Shown here: positions 40,688 to 49,415 of the stretch, one piece after another | Layout of the letters: each line of letters starts with the position of its first letter | How positions within the stretch are numbered: the stretch's first letter is position 1 | From: Bacteroidales bacterium | GTDB lineage: Bacteria; Bacteroidota; Bacteroidia; Bacteroidales; UBA932 | DNA length: 64,000 nt | NCBI GenBank assembly: GCA_024695285.1 | Contig: JAILIM010000024.1 | Coordinates: 1 to 64,000, forward strand | Direction: 5' to 3' | The notes under the pieces: generated by a model | Database searches by the model: none | What the model was told of the DNA's origin: nothing | What the model saw: only the letters and a program-made list of their open reading frames with translations | Program-made: the position numbers and the translations under genes

Positions 40688-42057
40688 ATGCTTTCCATAT
40701 ATGAAACGGCCTCCGCTACCACGAAAGTGCTTCCGCCAATATAAACAACCGGGTCGAGGCCTCTTTCCGCAAGGACGCGGGCGCGCGACAGGGCCGCTTC
40801 AACGCCTGCGGCAACAGAGCCTGACTCCGTAAAGTTAAGGTTTTTCAATTTCAATGCCAAATCTTTGACGGGCATCGCCCTGTTTCCTTCCGGGGCGACC
40901 AGGAAGTACTCGGCTTCCTTAGGCATCAGTCCTGCGATTCCGGCAACGTCCTTGTCTCTCATAGCGCCGTAGACGATGATAAGCGGGCGAGACGGGCTGC
41001 CACCGCAAAGCGAAGCGAGGCGGGCAAAGTTGACGGCGAGGGCCGGGGGATTATGGGCTATGTCACAGATGGTCAGGGGATTATCACGCAGGATTTCCCA
41101 CCTGCCGCGAAGGCCCGTGATGGAGGCTGCTGCGGAGATGCCTTCTTCGCCGCCGGAGATGCCCAGGATGGAAAGCGCCGCCCACACGGTGCGGATATTG
41201 AGGTCCTGGCAGGGGCCGTCGAGATCGGAGACGAGGCCTTCCGGCACGGGAAAATCTTCTGCATAATAGAGCGGGGCGCCCTTTTCGGCGGCTATCCTAT
41301 CGAAGACCGGCTGCGTCTCGGGGTCACGGCCCCAGACGAGCGCCGGCACGCCGGGCTTGAAGATGCCGGCTTTTTCGGCGGCTATTTCGGCCCTCGTCGC
41401 CCCGAGCAGGGCGCAGTGGTCAAGGCCTATGGAGGTGATGATGCTGATTTCGGGAGTGATTATGTTGGTGCTGTCCAGCCGCCCGCCAAGGCCAGTCTCA
41501 ATCACGGCGGCATCCACTTCCTGCTGCGCAAACCACCAGAAAGCCATCCCCGTGGTCACCTCAAAGAACGACAGCCCCTCCCGGTCATACTTCTCCAAAT
41601 ACTCCCCCACCGCCTCCTCCGGTATCATCCGGTACCAGGTCTCTGAAGGTCGGGGGACGAATAGGCCTTCAGAACTGTGGCCGCCCGTGGCCACATGAAC
41701 GGGAGGGGCCCACGAAGTGGGAGGGATGAGCGAAGCGAAGTTCTGAAGGCCGTCGTCCCCCGGCCGCTCAATAATCTTGATGCGTTCACGGAAATCAAGA
41801 AGATGGGGGGAGGTGTAGAGGCCGGTGCAAAGACCGGTGGAGGCGAGGGCGGCGGCCAGCATGGAGCACACCGATCCCTTGCCGTTGGTACCGGCCACAT
41901 GGATACTGCGGAACCGCTTCTGAGGATCGCCAAGAAAGGCCGCATAGTCCACCATCTGCGCGATGCCGGGCTTGTAGGCGTCGCCGGTAAACCCAGCCGT
42001 CTGCACGCTGCGATGCCGCTCAAAAAGGGACTCTATGACCTTTTCGTAATCCATCAT
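40684..42057 (-). CDS. folC: Dihydrofolate/folylpolyglutamate synthase with in-frame palindromic insertion
   Basis: 457 aa. FolC motifs: HVAGTNGKGSVCSMLAAAL (P-loop, residues about 52-70), YTSPHLLDFRERI, FFEVTTGMAFWWFA, AAVIETGLGGRLDSTN, and C-terminal VYGAMRDKDVAGIAGLM. It adds glutamate to folates in the cytosol. Residues about 99-136 (GLQNFASLIPPTSWAPPVHV and neighbours) have no counterpart in the family. They are encoded by a 112-bp palindrome at 41651-41762 inserted in frame at a surface loop after the second nucleotide-binding strand. The gene overlaps both neighbours by 4 bases, so it is embedded in the S9-A2M operon. Activity is probably kept, because all recognised motifs remain. Confidence 0.92.
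   Translation of the reverse strand: MMDYEKVIESLFERHRSVQTAGFTGDAYKPGIAQMVDYAAFLGDPQKRFRSIHVAGTNGKGSVCSMLAAALASTGLCTGLYTSPHLLDFRERIKIIERPGDDGLQNFASLIPPTSWAPPVHVATGGHSSEGLFVPRPSETWYRMIPEEAVGEYLEKYDREGLSFFEVTTGMAFWWFAQQEVDAAVIETGLGGRLDSTNIITPEISIITSIGLDHCALLGATRAEIAAEKAGIFKPGVPALVWGRDPETQPVFDRIAAEKGAPLYYAEDFPVPEGLVSDLDGPCQDLNIRTVWAALSILGISGGEEGISAAASITGLRGRWEILRDNPLTICDIAHNPPALAVNFARLASLCGGSPSRPLIIVYGAMRDKDVAGIAGLMPKEAEYFLVAPEGNRAMPVKDLALKLKNLNFTESGSVAAGVEAALSRARVLAERGLDPVVYIGGSTFVVAEAVSYMESI
41651..41762. repeat. 112-bp palindromic element inside folC
   Basis: Outer arms CGGGGGACGA (41651-41660) and its complement at 41753-41762. Inner arms GGCCTTCAGAAC (41664-41675) and GTTCTGAAGGCC (41740-41751). 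Two hairpins lie in the loop: TGTGGCC/GGCCACA (41676-41695) and CCCAC/GTGGG (41709-41721). The frame stays open through it on the coding strand. The layout is like Rickettsia palindromic elements. Confidence 0.75.
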
Positions 42058-43982
42058 AGATAAGTACAGAAATAATCCGTAAACTTAAGATACAACTGCT
42101 CGCGCCACTTGCCTAACACATTATGCTCGCTGCAAGGATACGGGAAATAATCCGCAAGCACGTTGTTCTCCACGCACGACTGAATGAAACTCAACGAGTT
42201 GATAGGCAGCACCGTCGCATCCTCCATACCCTGGCAAATCAGCAGCCTGCCATTCAGGCGCGGCGCCTTGTCGACCAGCGAAGTCAGCGCGAAGCCCTCA
42301 GGATTGGTCTCCGGATTGTCCATGTAGCGCTCGCCGTACATAATCTCGTACCACTTCCAGTCAATCACCGGGCCGCCGCAGACAGCCACCTTGAACGTCT
42401 CCGGGAAGGAAGTCGCAAGCGTAATCGTCATGAAGCCGCCGTAGCTCCATCCTGACACGCCGATGCGCGCCTCGTCCACCCAGCCTTCCGCAATCAGCTG
42501 CTTGAGCCCCTCCATCTGGTCTGCGCTCTCAGCCTGCCCGCAGCGGCGGTTGATGGCCTTCTCGAACGCGGCGCCGCGGTTGCTGGTGCCTCGGTTGTCC
42601 TGGACATACATCACGTAGCCTTTCTGCGCCATCAGCAGCTCCCAGTAGCGTATGCCGCCCAGCCAGCTGTCGGTGACCATCTGGCTGTGGGGACCGCCGT
42701 AGACGTAGACAATTACCGGATACTTCTTCGACGGAGCGAAGCCGGCGGGCTTGATGAGGCGGTAGTAGTTGACAAACTGCGGGTCCGCCGAAGGGACGGT
42801 TCCGAATTCCACGGTCACCGGAGCCGCGTCCTGCAGGGGCTTTTCGCTCTCGTCCAGCAGTTCGAGCAGCTTGCCGTCGGCGCTCCTCAGCTCAGTGCGG
42901 CCGGGCATGTCCACGGCGCTCCAGCGGTCGGTGAAACGCTTGCAGTCGGGGCTCATCTGGACGCGGTGCCTGCCGCTTCCTTCCGTGAGCTGCTGAGGGG
43001 CTCCGAAGCGTATCTTGCTGAGCGCCTGCGGCTTGCAGCCTGCCTTGAGGCGGGTGAGGCGGATACGGAACAGGTGGTTTTCGACCGGGGAGACTTCAGC
43101 GGATGTGTAGTAAACATACTCGCCGTCATTGGCCACGTAGGCAACGTCGGCGCTGCAGGATGTGAGCCGCCTTATGCCGCCCTGAAGGTCGCAGAGGTAG
43201 AGCTGGCGGTAGCCGTCGCGGTTGTCGGTGCAGTAGATAAAGAACTCGGTGCCATTGACGAAATGGACGCCTTCTCTAGGCTCCACCCAGGCGTCGTTGC
43301 TTTCCTCCAGGAGCGTGCTTATGAGACTGCCATCGCCGGCATCATAGTGCTGTAGCTTGACGTGATGCTGGGCACGGTCAACGACCTGCACCAGCAGCCC
43401 TTTTCCGTCAGGGGTCCAGGACACGCCCGCTATGTAGCGGTCATCTTCGAATTCGTTGATTTTCAAGGCACTGAGCACATTGCCAAGAGTGTCGCAAACG
43501 CAGAGTTCGACGCGCTCCGAACTCATTCCGTTCATCGGATACTTGACGCTCTTTAGCGAACCGGTGCGGCTGCCGATGTCCAGCAGAGGGAACTCCGCGA
43601 CCGCACTCTGGTCCACCTTATAAACGGCCAGAAGCGAGCCGTCGGGAGATGGATACCAGCCCCTGTCAAGCCCGAATTCGTTGCGGGATGGCACGATGCC
43701 GTATTTCACCTCCGGGTTCATCGACTCCGGGAGTTTCGGAGCCTTGAATGCACGCCTCGGCATCGTTTCTACAAGTTCGGAATTGTCCGACCAGAACATG
43801 CGCTTCGCCTTTGGAGCGAGGCCCCCGCTGATCAGGTCTTTGCAACTTATCTGCCTGCCGCCTTCGGATCCGACGGTGACTGATTTTAGCACGGTGCGTT
43901 GCGATTGCTGTTGCCGGGCCCCGGCGGGTTGCAGGGACAGGACGGCGACCAGCGCGGCCAATAATAATAAATGGTATCTCAT
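42054..43982 (-). CDS. S9 family peptidase (dipeptidyl peptidase IV-like), secreted
   Basis: 642 aa with signal peptide MRYHLLLLAALVAVLSLQPA, then GAR-QQ. The N-terminal DPP-IV beta-propeller is present (RGWYPSPDGSLLAVYKVDQS, then repeated WTPDGKGLLVQ and SFVNGTEFFIYCTDNRDG-like blades). The catalytic domain has GWSYGGFMTITLAT (nucleophile Ser), QGMEDATVLP (Asp) and CSEHNVLG (His). It would cleave dipeptides after Pro/Ala in the periplasm. It is the first gene of a five-gene minus-strand operon and overlaps folC by 4 bases. It diverges from the phosphatase gene, with 58 bases between. Confidence 0.9.
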   Translation of the reverse strand: MRYHLLLLAALVAVLSLQPAGARQQQSQRTVLKSVTVGSEGGRQISCKDLISGGLAPKAKRMFWSDNSELVETMPRRAFKAPKLPESMNPEVKYGIVPSRNEFGLDRGWYPSPDGSLLAVYKVDQSAVAEFPLLDIGSRTGSLKSVKYPMNGMSSERVELCVCDTLGNVLSALKINEFEDDRYIAGVSWTPDGKGLLVQVVDRAQHHVKLQHYDAGDGSLISTLLEESNDAWVEPREGVHFVNGTEFFIYCTDNRDGYRQLYLCDLQGGIRRLTSCSADVAYVANDGEYVYYTSAEVSPVENHLFRIRLTRLKAGCKPQALSKIRFGAPQQLTEGSGRHRVQMSPDCKRFTDRWSAVDMPGRTELRSADGKLLELLDESEKPLQDAAPVTVEFGTVPSADPQFVNYYRLIKPAGFAPSKKYPVIVYVYGGPHSQMVTDSWLGGIRYWELLMAQKGYVMYVQDNRGTSNRGAAFEKAINRRCGQAESADQMEGLKQLIAEGWVDEARIGVSGWSYGGFMTITLATSFPETFKVAVCGGPVIDWKWYEIMYGERYMDNPETNPEGFALTSLVDKAPRLNGRLLICQGMEDATVLPINSLSFIQSCVENNVLADYFPYPCSEHNVLGKWREQLYLKFTDYFCTYL

Positions 43983-44040
43983 ACAAATACAAAGATGAAA
44001 AAATATTGCTATTTTCGCAAGAAAATCAGTTTCCGATTAT

Positions 44041-45381
44041 ATGAGAAAGGCTTTGTTCATTTTGGTGGCCGCCTGCCTGTCCCTGACTAGCTGGAGCCAG
44101 GCCCGCGATGCATTCGAAGAGATACGCCAGGATCCGGAAAGGGCCGGCACCGTGCACTATATGTACGACCACAACATTCCCGCCTGCGCCAAGGCCCCTG
44201 CCGGATACAAGTCTTTCTATATCAGCCACTACGGCCGCCACGGAGCGCGCAACCACTCCACCGACTCCGACTTTGACCAGCTGTATGCACTGTTCACCAC
44301 GGCCCACGAAAGGGGCCTGCTGACCGAACGCGGCGAGGAGTTCCTGCGGCGCTACCGGCCCGCCTACGAGGTGCTGCGCGGCTGCGGCGGCGACCTGTGC
44401 GACCGTGGCTTCGAGCAGCAGTACAAGATTGCCCACAACATGTACAGGGCCCACAGGCACGTCTTCCGCAAGGGCGCCCGCATCGACGCCGGATCCACCT
44501 ACGTGCCCCGCTGCATCCTTACTATGTCCGCATTCACGGACCAGCTGCTCCGGGAGAATTCCCGTCTGGTGATCGAGAAGCAGGCGAGCTTCTCCGACAT
44601 GCCCTATCTGAACCCTTTCTCCAAGTACAACCCGGACATAGAGCCTACCGACGAGGGCTACAACAACAAATATGCTTACTGGCAGAAGGACTACAAGGCG
44701 ATGTGCAGGGAGATGCTGCGGCCGGAAGCCGTGTACGGACCGCTGCTGAAGGACATGTCACTGCTGGGCGAAATCGGCGACCCGCTGGAGCTGGAGACGG
44801 CCCTGTATTCAGTGGCGATGAACGGCCAGTGCAACGGAAAACTGAATAACGACCTGCTGGAATTCGTGCCCTTCGACGAACTCTGCCGTATCTACGAATG
44901 CCGGAACTTCCGCTTCTTCGCCTCCAAGGGGGCGGATACGCTCTACCAGAAAGGCCGCCAGTGGGCCTTCGTGTGGCGTACGATGCAGGACATCATCAAC
45001 AAGGCCGACTCCGACATCGCCACCGGCGAGTACGCCGCCCGCCTGCGATTCGGCCACGACATAATCATCATGTCGCTCTTAGTCCTGCTGGACATCGACG
45101 GCTACAACAAGCCCGCCGGCAGCGCCTCGGAAGTCAAGGACGTGTTCCGTTCATACGACTTCCCGATGTCGCTCAACACCCAGTTCGTGTTCTACAAAAA
45201 CCGCCGCGGCGACATCCTGGTGCGGCTGCTCTACAACGAGCGTGACATCGCCCTTCCCATCCCTGACTGCGGCACGTCCTACTTCTACCGCTGGTCCGAC
45301 TTCCGCGACTTCGCCCTCCGCCGCATCGCCCTCGCCAAACACATCCTCGCCACCACCCAGGCCCCTCCGAAGAAGAAATAA
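44041..45381 (+). CDS. Histidine-type phosphatase (MINPP-like phytase/acid phosphatase)
   Basis: 446 aa with signal peptide MRKALFILVAACLSLTSWSQ. The histidine phosphatase motif RHGAR occurs in ISHYGRHGARNHST near residue 65, and the proton-donor segment is RFGHDIIIMSLL near residue 337. The HD motif there, rather than HAE-type, is usual for the bacterial MINPP branch, several of which degrade inositol phosphates (phytate). Secretion to the periplasm or outer-membrane vesicles is expected. It is single, divergent from the S9 operon. The 171-base gap after it (45382-45552) contains nothing I can recognise. Confidence 0.88.
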   Translation: MRKALFILVAACLSLTSWSQARDAFEEIRQDPERAGTVHYMYDHNIPACAKAPAGYKSFYISHYGRHGARNHSTDSDFDQLYALFTTAHERGLLTERGEEFLRRYRPAYEVLRGCGGDLCDRGFEQQYKIAHNMYRAHRHVFRKGARIDAGSTYVPRCILTMSAFTDQLLRENSRLVIEKQASFSDMPYLNPFSKYNPDIEPTDEGYNNKYAYWQKDYKAMCREMLRPEAVYGPLLKDMSLLGEIGDPLELETALYSVAMNGQCNGKLNNDLLEFVPFDELCRIYECRNFRFFASKGADTLYQKGRQWAFVWRTMQDIINKADSDIATGEYAARLRFGHDIIIMSLLVLLDIDGYNKPAGSASEVKDVFRSYDFPMSLNTQFVFYKNRRGDILVRLLYNERDIALPIPDCGTSYFYRWSDFRDFALRRIALAKHILATTQAPPKKK

Positions 45382-45552
45382 AGAGCCGGAGGAGTGGTTC
45401 CAAACCGCAAAACAGTGGCCGCCCAGATTAGAGCGCATAATCAACTATTTGATTATCAAACGAATAAGCAATTAAGGGGACCTCTAAAATGCACCCCCAA
45501 AATAATGTAAGAGCCTATCTACCAGCACTTTAGCTTTGCGCGCGACCGCTAT

Positions 45553-46338
45553 TCAGTAGTGAATGTCGGTAAGATAGAGAGCGTGGCCGGGGGCGGATTC
45601 ACCGGCGAGGGAGCGGCGGGATTCCCTGAGGCCGTCGGAGACGTCGGGAGGGAGGATAAGGGCGTCGAAATCATGGAGATAGCGGCGTCCGCGGCCGACT
45701 TCCAGGAGCGTCCCTACGATAGCGCGGACCATGTTCCGAAGGAACCTGTCAGCCTCGATCACGAAGCGCCAGCAATTCGGGTCCCCGCCGGTGCGTATAA
45801 TAGGATCGCACGGCTCCCAGAAGGCGCGGTAGACAGTGCAGACTGAAGTCTTGTTGTCGCCGCCGGACTTCTCGAAACAAGAAAAATCGTGGGTGCCGCA
45901 CAGGCGGGATGCCGCCTCGTTCATTTTCGCAAAATCCACTTCCGGATAAGCATAATAATACGAACGCCCCTCCAGGAAAGGATCCTTGCTGCGGTGGATG
46001 TAATAACAGTACTGCCGCAGGCGGGCGTCAAAGCGGGCGTGGAAGTCCGGGGCGGCCGGAGCTATCGAAATGATACACACCGACTTGGGCAGAATGGCAT
46101 TCAGCTTGTATCTCAGCTGTCCGCAATCCACCGAAACATCGGAGCAGTCGAAATGCGCCACATAATAAGTTGCACTCACGCCGGTGTCGGTGCGCCCGGC
46201 ACCTGTCACGGCAATACGCTCCCGTAACAAAGTCCCGAGAGCCTTCTCCAGAGTCTCCTGCACGGACGGAGAGGAAGGCTGGATCTGCCAGCCGCAGAAA
46301 TCCGCCCCATCGTAAGCCATATCTATCCTGTACCGCAT
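45553..46338 (-). CDS. truA: tRNA pseudouridine(38-40) synthase TruA
   Basis: 261 aa from the ATG at 46338; an in-frame TTG three codons upstream is less likely. MRYRIDMAYDGADFCGWQIQ is the TruA opening, GAGRTDTGVSA carries the catalytic Asp, and FDARLRQYCYYIHRSKDPFL and FLRNMVRAIVGTLLEVGRG are further family segments. It modifies uridines 38-40 of the anticodon arm. Transcribed on its own, divergently from moxR; the 135-base gap between them shows no clear promoter consensus. Confidence 0.96.
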   Translation of the reverse strand: MRYRIDMAYDGADFCGWQIQPSSPSVQETLEKALGTLLRERIAVTGAGRTDTGVSATYYVAHFDCSDVSVDCGQLRYKLNAILPKSVCIISIAPAAPDFHARFDARLRQYCYYIHRSKDPFLEGRSYYYAYPEVDFAKMNEAASRLCGTHDFSCFEKSGGDNKTSVCTVYRAFWEPCDPIIRTGGDPNCWRFVIEADRFLRNMVRAIVGTLLEVGRGRRYLHDFDALILPPDVSDGLRESRRSLAGESAPGHALYLTDIHY

Positions 46339-46473
46339 ACCCCGCAAAAATAACGAAAAAAACTCATTTTTGACGTTTATCCCCCGATTCGGACGGGCAC
46401 ATTTTTTGCATCACCACTTGCGCGCGTTGCCTCCAGGGGCGGCGCGCATAAACATTGCGCAAAACGTATAACC

Positions 46474-47466
46474 ATGGAAAGTGTAAACATCAAGGAACTC
46501 AACGACCGCATACAGAAAGAAAGCGGATTCGTGGACATTCTTTCTCTCGAAATGGGCAAGGTCATCGTGGGCCAGAAACATCTGGTCGAGAATCTGATGA
46601 TAGCCCTCCTGGCCGACGGCCACATCCTCCTCGAAGGCATGCCAGGCCTCGCCAAAACATTAGCAATCAGCACCTTGTCAAAGGCAGTCGGCGGCAAATT
46701 CAGCCGTATCCAGTTCACCCCGGACCTCCTGCCTGCCGACGTGACCGGCACCCTCATCTACTCCCAGAAAAAGGAGGAGTTCGAGGTCCACAAGGGCCCC
46801 ATATTCGCCAACTTCGTGCTCGCCGACGAAATCAACCGCGCCCCCGCGAAAGTGCAGTCCGCACTGCTTGAAGCCATGCAGGAGCGCCAGGTAACCCTCG
46901 GGGACCAGACCTACCGCCTGCCGGAACCCTTCCTCGTGATGGCGACTCAGAACCCCGTGGAGCAGGAAGGCACCTATCCCCTCCCCGAGGCACAGGTAGA
47001 CCGTTTCATGCTGAAGTGCATAGTCGACTACCCGAAGAAAGAGGAGGAGAAGCTCATCGTCCGCATGAACAACAGCGGCGAGTTTCCCACCCCCAACGCA
47101 GTCGTGAGTCCGGAAGACATCATCCGCGCCCGCAAGATTGTCCGTGAAGTCTACATGGACGAAAAGATCGAACGCTACATAGTGGACATCGTGTACGCCA
47201 CCCGCACCCCGGGCGAGTACGGCCTCAAGGAGCTGGAGAACCTCATCGGTTTCGGCGCCTCGCCACGTGCCAGCATCTCCCTGAGCCTTGCAGCGAAGGC
47301 CTATGCCTTCATCAAGCGCAGGGGCTACGTGATTCCGGAAGACGTGCGTGCCGTGTGCTACGAAGTGCTCCGCCACCGCATCGGCCTCACCTATGAAGCC
47401 GAAGCCGAGAACGTGACCACCGAGCAGATTGTGGAGAAGGTCATCAACGCTGTGATTGTGCCGTAA
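46474..47466 (+). CDS. MoxR-type AAA ATPase, first gene of the Bat operon
   Basis: 330 aa. Walker A GMPGLAKTLAIST near residue 54, Walker B FVLADEINRAPAKVQ, sensor region MATQNPVEQEGTYPLPEAQ and sensor 2 in GASPRASISLSL. MoxR ATPases act as chaperones that insert cofactors or activate VWA-domain partners. Here it heads moxR-DUF58-X-batA-batB-batC-batDE, the standard Bacteroides aerotolerance arrangement. The gap to the next gene (47467-47541) holds a short tandem repeat. Confidence 0.92.
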   Translation: MESVNIKELNDRIQKESGFVDILSLEMGKVIVGQKHLVENLMIALLADGHILLEGMPGLAKTLAISTLSKAVGGKFSRIQFTPDLLPADVTGTLIYSQKKEEFEVHKGPIFANFVLADEINRAPAKVQSALLEAMQERQVTLGDQTYRLPEPFLVMATQNPVEQEGTYPLPEAQVDRFMLKCIVDYPKKEEEKLIVRMNNSGEFPTPNAVVSPEDIIRARKIVREVYMDEKIERYIVDIVYATRTPGEYGLKELENLIGFGASPRASISLSLAAKAYAFIKRRGYVIPEDVRAVCYEVLRHRIGLTYEAEAENVTTEQIVEKVINAVIVP

Positions 47467-47467
47467 A

Positions 47468-47535
47468 GATTCTTCGCTGCGCTCAGAATGACATTGGGGC
47501 GCTCAGAATGACATTGGGGCGCTCAGAATGATTGG
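47468..47535 (+). repeat. Half-copy palindromic repeat with 20-bp tandem units
   Basis: Starts AGATTCTTCGCTGCGCTCAG, the right half of a widely dispersed palindromic repeat. Then a 20-bp unit (GCTCAGAATGACATTGGGGC) occurs twice in tandem (47481-47520), followed by a shortened third copy. The matching left half is absent, so it cannot form the usual long hairpin. It lies between moxR and the DUF58 gene. Confidence 0.6.
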
Positions 47536-47541
47536 AAAGCA

Positions 47542-48423
47542 ATGACAACAGAGGAACTGTTAAAGAAGGTCCGGAAGATTGAGATAAAGACCAAGGCGCT
47601 GTCGCACCAGATATTCGCCGGGGAATACCATTCTGCCTTCAAGGGGCGTGGTATGGCATTCAGCGAAGTGCGCGAGTACCAGTGGGGCGACGACGTGCGC
47701 TCGATGGACTGGAACGTTACGGCCCGCCTGCGGAGCCCCTACGTGAAGGTGTTCGAGGAAGAGAGGGAACTGACGGTGGTGCTGCTCGTGGACGTGAGCC
47801 GCTCCGGCTTGTTCGGCACGGTCGGGCAGACCAAGCGCGAGCGCATCGCGGAGATAGCCGCCGTGCTGAGTTTCAGCGCCATCCTCAACAACGACAAGGT
47901 CGGAGCCCTCTTCTTCAGCGACCATATCGAAAAGTTCATCCCCCCGAAAAAGGGACGCAGCCACCTGCTCCACATAATCCGCGAGATGCTGCAGCTGCAG
48001 CCCACTTCCGACGGCACCGACATCGGCGGCGCGCTCAGATACCTGACCAACGCCATCAAAAAGAAGTGTACTGCATTCATCCTCAGCGACATGATCGACG
48101 TGGACGCAGACGGGACACCCCGTTACGAAGACGCCCTCAAGGTGGCCGCCGGCCGCCACGACCTCTCCGTCATCAAGGTCCACGACCCCAGGGAGCAGGC
48201 AATCGTGCCCGTGGGGCTGGTCCACATCAAGGATGCCGAATCAGGCCGCGACGCATGGATCAACACCGATTCCGCAAAAGTCCGCAGGGCCTACTCGGAA
48301 TGGTTCACGACCCTCGCACAAAAGGAAGGAAAACTCTTCAACAAATACCAGATAGACAGTGTGGATATCGCCACGGACCAGGACTACGTCAAAGGCCTGA
48401 TGGCTCTATTTCAGCATAAATGA
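47542..48423 (+). CDS. DUF58 domain protein of the Bat operon
   Basis: 293 aa, soluble. KGRGMAFSEVREYQWGDDVR and SMDWNVTARLRSPYVKVFEE form the DUF58 signature; a VWA-like core follows (LVDVSRSGLFGT, GALFFSDHIEKFIPPKKG, AFILSDMIDV). DUF58 proteins are the regular partner of MoxR ATPases. It overlaps the next gene by 4 bases. Role in the complex is inferred from context: it links MoxR to the membrane VWA proteins BatA and BatB. Confidence 0.9.
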   Translation: MTTEELLKKVRKIEIKTKALSHQIFAGEYHSAFKGRGMAFSEVREYQWGDDVRSMDWNVTARLRSPYVKVFEEERELTVVLLVDVSRSGLFGTVGQTKRERIAEIAAVLSFSAILNNDKVGALFFSDHIEKFIPPKKGRSHLLHIIREMLQLQPTSDGTDIGGALRYLTNAIKKKCTAFILSDMIDVDADGTPRYEDALKVAAGRHDLSVIKVHDPREQAIVPVGLVHIKDAESGRDAWINTDSAKVRRAYSEWFTTLAQKEGKLFNKYQIDSVDIATDQDYVKGLMALFQHK

Positions 48424-49415
48424 ACATCTTGACTATCATACTGGCCACGTTGCTGGACATTGTGCCCGGAGGTGATGCCCGCATAGAGCAGCTCCAAAAA
48501 CGGGATTCAATACTCATCGCGGACCAGGTCCGGTACGAAATCGTCATAGAAGGGCTCGAAAAGGACAGCAGGATAGCCCTGCCCGACTTCTCGGAAGCAT
48601 CCAACGACACCCTCACCCTTGTGCGCGGCTGGCAGCTCGACACCCTGTCGGGCGGCAAGCTTGTACGCTCGCGCAATGGCAAGGCTGCCGAAAAGATACT
48701 CCGCAAGCCCTTCGACGTGCGGGCCAGCATAATCCTGGCACCGTTCGAGGAAGGCAAGTACGAGTTGCCGGACATCCCTGTGGTTCGGAACATAAAGGAC
48801 AAGTATGACACCCTGATATTCAAAGGGTTGGAGATGGAGGTCAAGACCATGCCCGTCGACACCGCCACATTCCAGATCCACGACATCAAGGGTCAGATAC
48901 TCTACCCGGTGACTTTCAAGGAGTTGCTGCCGTGGATAGGCGGCGGGCTGCTGGTTGCGGCCCTGATAGCCCTCCTGGTGTGGCTCCTGGTCAGGGCCAG
49001 CCGCCGCAAGGCCGAAGCCCTGAAGCCGAAGGATCCCGCCTACATAGTGGCGCTCCGCGAACTGGACAAGTACCGCTCCGACAAATACTGGGCTCCCGAA
49101 AAGCAGAAGGCATTCTATTCCGGCATCACCGACGCCCTGAAGTTCTACATGGACGACCGCTTCGGAGTGGATGCTCCCGAAATGACGACGGCGGAGTTGT
49201 TCGACGCCCTGAAGTCCGACAAGGACATCACCCCGGAAATGTACTCCGACCTTAAGGAACTCTTCGAGAGGGCAGATTTCGTGAAATTTGCCAAGCACAT
49301 AGCTTCGGACGAGGAGAATGCGAAGGCCCTGCCTCTCGCCGTCAGTTTCGTGACCACCACCTATCAGGCTGACATACAGAAAGAAGCAAGCGGGGAGGAG
49401 GCCGCTGACGACTGA
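48420..49415 (+). CDS. Bat operon membrane protein (BatD-related domain plus one TM helix)
   Basis: 331 aa. Start MNILTIILATLLDIVPGGDA looks like a weak signal. Residues about 30-165 are an Ig-like periplasmic domain (DQVRYEIVIEGLEKDSRIAL) related to the N-terminal domains of BatD. A transmembrane helix (WIGGGLLVAALIALLVWLLV) lies near 172-191. The cytoplasmic remainder is helical (KYWAPEKQKAFYSGITDALK). This gene occupies the usual unnamed third position of Bacteroides Bat operons. It overlaps the DUF58 gene by 4 bases and shares one base with batA. Function beyond membership of the complex is unknown. Confidence 0.8.
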   Translation: MNILTIILATLLDIVPGGDARIEQLQKRDSILIADQVRYEIVIEGLEKDSRIALPDFSEASNDTLTLVRGWQLDTLSGGKLVRSRNGKAAEKILRKPFDVRASIILAPFEEGKYELPDIPVVRNIKDKYDTLIFKGLEMEVKTMPVDTATFQIHDIKGQILYPVTFKELLPWIGGGLLVAALIALLVWLLVRASRRKAEALKPKDPAYIVALRELDKYRSDKYWAPEKQKAFYSGITDALKFYMDDRFGVDAPEMTTAELFDALKSDKDITPEMYSDLKELFERADFVKFAKHIASDEENAKALPLAVSFVTTTYQADIQKEASGEEAADD

